Positions 59,842 to 64,000 of a DNA stretch of 64,000 nucleotides are shown one piece after another. Position 1 is the first letter of the stretch; the number at the start of each line of letters is the position of its first letter. Under the pieces are notes generated by a model. The model worked only from the letters and a program-made list of their open reading frames with translations, was not told the origin of the DNA and did not search any database. A program made the position numbers and the translations under genes. The stretch is from an uncultured Collinsella sp. (GTDB lineage Bacteria; Actinomycetota; Coriobacteriia; Coriobacteriales; Coriobacteriaceae), in assembly GCA_958445065.1 (NCBI GenBank), contig CAUCQW010000006.1:1-64000 (forward strand). Reading direction: 5' to 3'.

Positions 59842-60753
59842 ATGTCTGCCTGCCCGCTGGTCGATTGCCATACCCACACCTCGTTCTCGGACGGCCATGC
59901 CTCGTTTGAAGACAACGTTCGCGCCGCTGCTGCGGCCGGCTGCCGCGTCATGGTCTCGGCCGACCATCTCACACTGCCCGCCAGCATGGATGCCAACTGC
60001 GAAGTGCAGGTTACTGAGGGCGACCTGCCGGCACATCGTCTGGCTTTTGAGGATGCCCGCAAGCTTGCCGCGCAAATCGCGCCGGAGCTCGAGCTTATCT
60101 ATGGCTTTGAATGCGATTGGTACGAGGGCTGCGAGCCTTTGGTTGAGCGCTGGTCCCAGGACGCCGTCGTACGCCTGGGCAGCGTGCATTGGATTGGCAA
60201 CCCAGGCGATATCATGGCCGGTGCCGCGGGTACGGCGGGAACGGAAAACGTCGCTCGCCCCGATACACCCGATTCCCTTTGCGGCTGGATCGATGATGAC
60301 ACCAACCTGCATGTTTGGGAAAACCTGGGGGTACACGGCGTGTGGGAGCGCTACGTCGACGACTGGTGCCGCGCTTGCGAAAGCTCACTCAACTTTGACG
60401 TAATGGCCCATCCCGACCTGGTCATGCGCTTTTCGAAGGAAGGCTTTGCGCCCGACTTAGACCCCGCACCGTTTTGGCAGCAGATGGCCGAGTGCGCGCA
60501 CGATACAGGCCGCCGCGTTGAGGTCTCGACCGCCGCACCGCGCAAGGGCCTCGAAGACTACTATCCCGCGACCGGATTGCTGCGCCGCTTTGCCCACGCC
60601 GAGGTGCCGATCACTTTTGGCTCGGACGCACACCGCGCCTGCGACATTTGCTGGAACATCCGTGAGGCCCAGGCACACGCCTACGACTGTGGCTACCGAG
60701 CCTTCGACGTCCCCCACCCCACCGGCGAATGGGAATCCACACCCCTCGCCTAG
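59842..60753 (+). CDS. hisK: PHP-family histidinol-phosphatase
   Basis: This 303-residue metal enzyme has the PHP motifs VDCHTHTSFSDG (residues 7-18), VSADHLTL near 40, FECDWYEG near 92, VMAHPDL near 195 and FGSDAHRA near 270. It likely removes phosphate from L-histidinol phosphate, the step between HisC and HisD, which fits its place next to the his cluster. Other PHP substrates remain possible. The ATG follows tgcaaaggagtcgcc. Confidence 0.82.
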   Translation: MSACPLVDCHTHTSFSDGHASFEDNVRAAAAAGCRVMVSADHLTLPASMDANCEVQVTEGDLPAHRLAFEDARKLAAQIAPELELIYGFECDWYEGCEPLVERWSQDAVVRLGSVHWIGNPGDIMAGAAGTAGTENVARPDTPDSLCGWIDDDTNLHVWENLGVHGVWERYVDDWCRACESSLNFDVMAHPDLVMRFSKEGFAPDLDPAPFWQQMAECAHDTGRRVEVSTAAPRKGLEDYYPATGLLRRFAHAEVPITFGSDAHRACDICWNIREAQAHAYDCGYRAFDVPHPTGEWESTPLA

Positions 60754-60765
60754 CCATCCCTTCAT

Positions 60766-60834
60766 AAGTTGCGGTGGAATAGGGATTGTTTTGCCTGATG
60801 AAGCGCTTAAACAGTCCCTATTTCACCGCAACTT
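60766..60834. repeat. gttgcggtg hairpin repeat, copy D
   Basis: aagttgcggtggaatagg(gattgttt) pairs with its complement reading aaacagtccctatttcaccg. It lies 13 bp after the PHP gene stop, between convergent genes. Confidence 0.82.
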
Positions 60835-60860
60835 CCATGACCCCGTTACACCAACAAAGA

Positions 60861-60904
60861 CTGTCCCAAACGACTAGTCGTTTAAGAACGTCCCCAATGA
60901 CTAG
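60861..60904. repeat. ctgtcccaaa / catttaag-type repeat
   Basis: ctgtcccaaacgactagtcg and tttaagaacgtccccaatga with ctag resemble the repeat at 35599-35662 and lie directly before the hisE stop. Confidence 0.6.
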
Positions 60905-61218
60905 TGGCGGCGGGCGTTGAGTTCGCCGGCCAACTCGTCGAGGGTGATGCCGTAGCGCTCAAGCGTCACGAGCAAGTGGTAGACCAGGTCGCCGGCCTCG
61001 TAGCGGATGTGATCGTGATCGTTATCCTTGCAGGCCATGATCACCTCGCTTGCCTCCTCGGCAAGCTTCTTGAGCAGCTCGTCCTCGACGTCGGTCAGCA
61101 GACGCGCGGTATAGCTCTCCTGCGGCGATGCATCACGACGACCGTGAATCACCTCGGCCAGACCTGTCAGCGTCTCACCGATATTTCCATCCTGAACGTT
61201 TGCGGTGCGCACACCCAT
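60901..61218 (-). CDS. hisE: Phosphoribosyl-ATP pyrophosphatase
   Basis: This 105-residue all-helical enzyme performs step 2 of histidine synthesis. The signature is LLKKLAEEASEVIMACKDN followed by YEAGDLVYHLLVTLE, with the metal-binding EExxE and E..D. It is the last gene of the his operon on the minus strand. Confidence 0.94.
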   Translation of the reverse strand: MGVRTANVQDGNIGETLTGLAEVIHGRRDASPQESYTARLLTDVEDELLKKLAEEASEVIMACKDNDHDHIRYEAGDLVYHLLVTLERYGITLDELAGELNARRH

Positions 61219-61263
61219 GGTTCAATCCTTTCTGGTGGCCGAGCGTCTAATCGAGCGCCCGCC

Positions 61264-61593
61264 CTACGCGAGTTTCTTAAAGAAACAGGTACGGTTGCCG
61301 GTATGGCAGGCCGGGCCCGGCGAGTCGACCTTGACCAGCAGCGTATCGCTATCGCAGTCGGCCCAAAGCTCCTTGACCGCCTGCATGTTGCCGCTCGTCG
61401 CGCCCTTGTTCCAGAGCTCCTGGCGGCTGCGGCTCCAAAACCACGTGGTACCGGTCTTGAGCGTAAGCCCCACCGACTCCTCGTTCATCCAAGCAACCAT
61501 AAGCACCTCGCCGGTGTCGTACTGCTGAACCACACAAGGAATCAGCCCACGGGCGTCGTATTTAAGCTCGGACGCAGTTGCCACTTGCTCCAT
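61264..61593 (-). CDS. hisI: Phosphoribosyl-AMP cyclohydrolase
   Basis: This 109-residue zinc enzyme opens the purine ring of phosphoribosyl-AMP. The metal residues are in [11 protein letters not shown] and [11 protein letters not shown], with [15 protein letters not shown] near the middle. It is a separate gene from hisE, in contrast to the fused hisIE of enterobacteria. Its ATG abuts the hisF stop. Confidence 0.95.
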   Translation of the reverse strand: MEQVATASELKYDARGLIPCVVQQYDTGEVLMVAWMNEESVGLTLKTGTTWFWSRSRQELWNKGATSGNMQAVKELWADCDSDTLLVKVDSPGPACHTGNRTCFFKKLA

Positions 61594-62376
61594 TTAAAAA
61601 TCCAATCTCACGGGAATACCTTGAGAGGCCATATACTCTTTGACTTCGCGAATGCTGAAGGTTCCAAAGTGAAAGACGCTCGCCGCCAGCACAGCATCGG
61701 CCTCGCCCTCAATCACACCCTCGGCAAAATGCTCGAGCATACCCACGCCGCCGCTCGCGATGACGGGGATTGGTACCGCGCGCGCCACGGCGCGGGTGAG
61801 CGCCAAATCGAAGCCGGCCTTGGTGCCGTCGCGATCCATGCTGGTCAGTAGGATTTCGCCGGCGCCACGACGAACCGCCTCCTCGGCCCACGCCACCGCG
61901 TCGATACCCGTAGCGTTGCGGCCGCCCGCCGTAAAGACCTCCCACTTATCGGCGCCCGGCTCCCCGGGCAGCCCCACGCGCTTGGCATCAATCGCCACGA
62001 CCACGGCCTGGCTACCAAACGCCGCGGCAGCCTGGCTGATCAGCGACGGATCGCGCACGGCCGCCGAGTTGAGCGACACCTTGTCGGCACCGGCGGCAAC
62101 CATGGTGCGCATGCCCGCCAGGTCGCGAAAGCCGCCGCCCACGGTATAGGGAATGGCCAGCTCCTCGGCCGCATGCGCCGCCATCTCGATAGTCGTCGCA
62201 CGGTTGTCGCTCGTGGCGGTAATGTCCAGGAAGACAACCTCGTCCGCACCCTCGCGGTCGTAGGCACGTGCCAGCTCCACCGGGTCGCCCGCATCGCGCA
62301 GGCTCACAAAGTTGACGCCCTTGACCACACGGCCGTCCTTGACGTCCAGACATGGAATCACGCGCTTGGTAAGCAT
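61594..62376 (-). CDS. hisF: Imidazole glycerol phosphate synthase subunit HisF
   Basis: This 260-residue (beta/alpha)8 cyclase uses ammonia from HisH to form imidazole glycerol phosphate. [16 protein letters not shown] is the N-terminal catalytic strand with the key Asp, TVGGGFRDL a phosphate site, and [15 protein letters not shown] carries the second catalytic Asp. The stop abuts hisI. Confidence 0.96.
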   Translation of the reverse strand: MLTKRVIPCLDVKDGRVVKGVNFVSLRDAGDPVELARAYDREGADEVVFLDITATSDNRATTIEMAAHAAEELAIPYTVGGGFRDLAGMRTMVAAGADKVSLNSAAVRDPSLISQAAAAFGSQAVVVAIDAKRVGLPGEPGADKWEVFTAGGRNATGIDAVAWAEEAVRRGAGEILLTSMDRDGTKAGFDLALTRAVARAVPIPVIASGGVGMLEHFAEGVIEGEADAVLAASVFHFGTFSIREVKEYMASQGIPVRLDF

Positions 62377-62379
62377 GGG

Positions 62380-63123
62380 CTACTCCTCCCCTCGGGCGGC
62401 AACCAGCGCCTGGGCCAGCGTAAAGTTGCCCTCGTAGAGTGCACGGCCGGTAATAGCGCCTTCAATCGCGCCCTCACCCACCGCGGCCAGCGCGCGGATG
62501 TCATCGAGCGTCGAGATGCCACCCGAAGCCACGACGGGAAAGCCCGCGACCTCGGCCACATGGCGATACACCGCCACATCGATGCCCGTCTGCATGCCAT
62601 CGCGCGCGATGTCGGTATACACCAGATGCTTAAAGCCCAGCTCGGAAAGCTGCGCCACGGCATCGTCGAGCGCCACGCCCGTGCCGTCGCGCCAGCCGTT
62701 CACCTTGACTTGGCCGTCGCGCGCGGCGATGTCTGCCACCAGCAACTCACCAAAGCCCTGGGCCGCCACCTCGGCAAAACCCGGCTCGGTCACCAACACG
62801 GTGCCCAGCGCAATGCGGCGAGCACCATAGCCGGCCAGCTCGTCAATGCGCGCGAGCGAACGGACGCCGCCGCCCACGTCCACCGACAGACCGTCGACGC
62901 CGCAGATGGCCTCGATCGCCGCCGAGTTGGCAGCGCACGCGTCCTCGTCCTCGCCAAAGGCAGCGGACAGGTCGACGACGTGCACCCAGCTCGCACCCTG
63001 CTCGGCAAAGGAGCGAGCAACGGCCACGGGGTCGTCGGAATATACCTTGCAGCGGCTCCGGTCGCCGCGCTCCAGGCGCACGACCTTGCCGCCGATCAAA
63101 TCGATTGCAGGAAACAGGATCAT
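62380..63123 (-). CDS. hisA: Phosphoribosylformimino-AICAR ribotide isomerase HisA
   Basis: This 247-residue (beta/alpha)8 isomerase has FPAIDLIGGKVVRLERGD at the N-terminus with the catalytic Asp, VDVGGGVRSL as phosphate loop, and YTDIARDGMQTG with the second Asp. It is 3 bp before hisF and its ATG overlaps the hisH stop (ATGA), typical of coupled translation. Confidence 0.96.
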   Translation of the reverse strand: MILFPAIDLIGGKVVRLERGDRSRCKVYSDDPVAVARSFAEQGASWVHVVDLSAAFGEDEDACAANSAAIEAICGVDGLSVDVGGGVRSLARIDELAGYGARRIALGTVLVTEPGFAEVAAQGFGELLVADIAARDGQVKVNGWRDGTGVALDDAVAQLSELGFKHLVYTDIARDGMQTGIDVAVYRHVAEVAGFPVVASGGISTLDDIRALAAVGEGAIEGAITGRALYEGNFTLAQALVAARGEE

Positions 63124-63821
63124 CGGCCGGCCTCCTCGACGATGTTGACGAAGTTCTTAAGGATGCGCTGACCAAGCGCCGAGGATTTCTCGGGATGGAA
63201 CTGGCAGCCCCACACGTTGCCGCGACGCACGATGCACGGGAAACTCCGCGTGTAGTGTGTGCGCGCCAAAACATCAGCGGCATCGGCGTCGTCGGTCACC
63301 GCGTAGCTGTGAGTGAAGTACATGTTGGCGCCCTCGGCAAAACCGGCGAGCAGCGGGTCGGCAGCACCGGCGGGCGTCATGTGCACCTGGTCCCAGCCCA
63401 CGTGCGGCACCTTCAGACGACTCGATTCCAAGCGCGTACACGAACCGCGCATGATACCCAGGCCATCGACCCAGGGGCCGCCAGCCTGCTCGGGGGTGCC
63501 GCCATCCGCGGCCACGCCCTCGCCCGCAGGAACGCCCTCGTCGCCGCGCTCAAAAAACAGCTGAAGGCCCAGGCAGATGCCGAGCAGCGGAGTTCCGGCG
63601 GCAACGGCATCGAGCACGGCCGCCTCCTCGCCGCTCTGGCGCATAAAGGCGATCGCGTCACAGAACGCGCCCACGCCCGGGATGACCAGGCCGTCGGCGT
63701 TGCGGATCTGCTCCGGATCGTCCGACGTGCAGGCGGCAGCACCGGCGCGCGCGAGCCCGCGCACGACGCTCGACAAGTTGCCCTTGTGGTAGTCGACCAC
63801 CACGATCTTCGGTTCGCCCAC
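63120..63821 (-). CDS. hisH: Imidazole glycerol phosphate synthase glutamine amidotransferase HisH
   Basis: This 233-residue class I amidotransferase supplies ammonia to HisF. The nucleophile cysteine is in LLGICLGLQLFFE near residue 84, and the His and Glu of the triad are in WGCQFHPEKSS near the end. DYHKGNLSSV begins the chain. I use the GTG at 63821, which follows gtggaggggtcgc; the open frame begins at 63857. It has a 12-residue loop (ADGGTPEQAGG) longer than usual. Confidence 0.94.
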   Translation of the reverse strand: MGEPKIVVVDYHKGNLSSVVRGLARAGAAACTSDDPEQIRNADGLVIPGVGAFCDAIAFMRQSGEEAAVLDAVAAGTPLLGICLGLQLFFERGDEGVPAGEGVAADGGTPEQAGGPWVDGLGIMRGSCTRLESSRLKVPHVGWDQVHMTPAGAADPLLAGFAEGANMYFTHSYAVTDDADAADVLARTHYTRSFPCIVRRGNVWGCQFHPEKSSALGQRILKNFVNIVEEAGR

Positions 63822-63847
63822 GCGACCCCTCCACTTCTCATCATCCA

Positions 63848-63886
63848 AAACCACCACGAAGGTGCCTGTCCCCTTTGTGGTGGTTT
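63848..63886 (-). other. Hairpin between hisB and hisH
   Basis: aaaccaccac pairs with gtggtggttt around a 19-base loop containing gtgcctgtcccc, a motif shared with other repeats of the window. It lies inside the his operon, after the hisB stop and before hisH, so it may lower read-through or protect the upstream mRNA. Confidence 0.55.
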
Positions 63887-63901
63887 CTGCCTTTGCGGCG
63901 G

Positions 63902-64000
63902 TTACAGTGAGCCCTTGGTGCTGGGGATGCCTTGCACGCGAGGGTCCAGCTCGCAGGCGTGGCGCATCGTGCGGCCCACGGCCTTAAAGGCGGCCTCGAT
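63902..64000 (-). CDS. hisB: Imidazoleglycerol-phosphate dehydratase, C-terminal fragment
   Basis: The last 32 residues ([20 protein letters not shown] then SLTK-type ending SLTKGSL-like STKGSL) match the end of HisB, with the conserved EAAFKA helix and the STKG end. The start lies beyond the window. It is the upstream neighbour of hisH in the same operon. Confidence 0.92.
   Translation of the reverse strand: MEAAFKAVGRTMRHACELDPRVQGIPSTKGSL

Overview
The window is GC-rich chromosomal DNA from a bacterium, most likely a gut actinobacterium of the class Coriobacteriia and probably Collinsella. The basis is the overall gene set (archaeal-type topoisomerase I, family II pyrophosphatase, HypA/HypB beside Tat, PHP-type histidinol phosphatase beside a his operon), the dense tail-to-tail packing, and many short hairpin repeats built on ggacgttcc, tgtcccc and gttgcggtg motifs. 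The species assignment is inference; no rRNA gene is present. Most of the window is core metabolism and housekeeping.

Layout. 391-5923 (minus strand) is a tmk-holB-ricT-comF block followed by a PD-(D/E)XK-like protein. 6164-7147 is a zinc-ribbon membrane protein. 7290-12386 (minus) is tatA-tatC-hypA-hypB-topA. Then come a STAS protein, an aspartate-type aminotransferase, NhaA, a manganese pyrophosphatase and a ROK glucokinase. 18914-22585 is a beta-glucoside PTS and phospho-beta-glucosidase operon with a divergent GntR regulator at 22888, followed by manA. 25048-35579 holds PcrA/UvrD, UppP, a universal stress protein, a BceRS-like two-component pair, PurH and a GNAT acetyltransferase. 36032-46453 holds a DUF2207 membrane protein, GluQ-RS, a metallophosphatase, a small low-GC patch with a PD-(D/E)XK orphan, a DUF4342 protein, an OmpR/HisKA two-component pair and an orphan PTS IIB with a VOC protein.

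46485-46569 is tRNA-Leu(UAA). A compact integrative element of about 5.6 kb is inserted in its 3' half (identical 61-bp direct repeats at 46513-46573 and 52149-52209). It carries a tyrosine integrase, an excisionase-like protein and small proteins of unknown function. It lacks recognisable capsid, packaging or conjugation genes.

52646-64000 holds an AAA/DUF4143 ATPase preceded by three palindromes at exact 33-bp spacing, a Ppx/GppA phosphatase, a DivIC/FtsB protein, enolase, MazG, a YfcE-type phosphoesterase, a stand-alone LarC C-terminal domain, a PHP phosphatase and the his genes hisB(partial)-hisH-hisA-hisF-hisI-hisE.

The most unusual content is non-coding. Three 218-228 bp elements with conserved inverted ends and unrelated interiors all lie beside gene 3' ends (two clearly convergent). 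Two nested palindromes share an inner core but have different outer arms. Four copies of a gttgcggtg hairpin occur. The comF ribosome binding site is buried in a perfect 12-bp stem. All coordinates and motifs were read by eye; family names rest on recognisable motifs, not on database searches.
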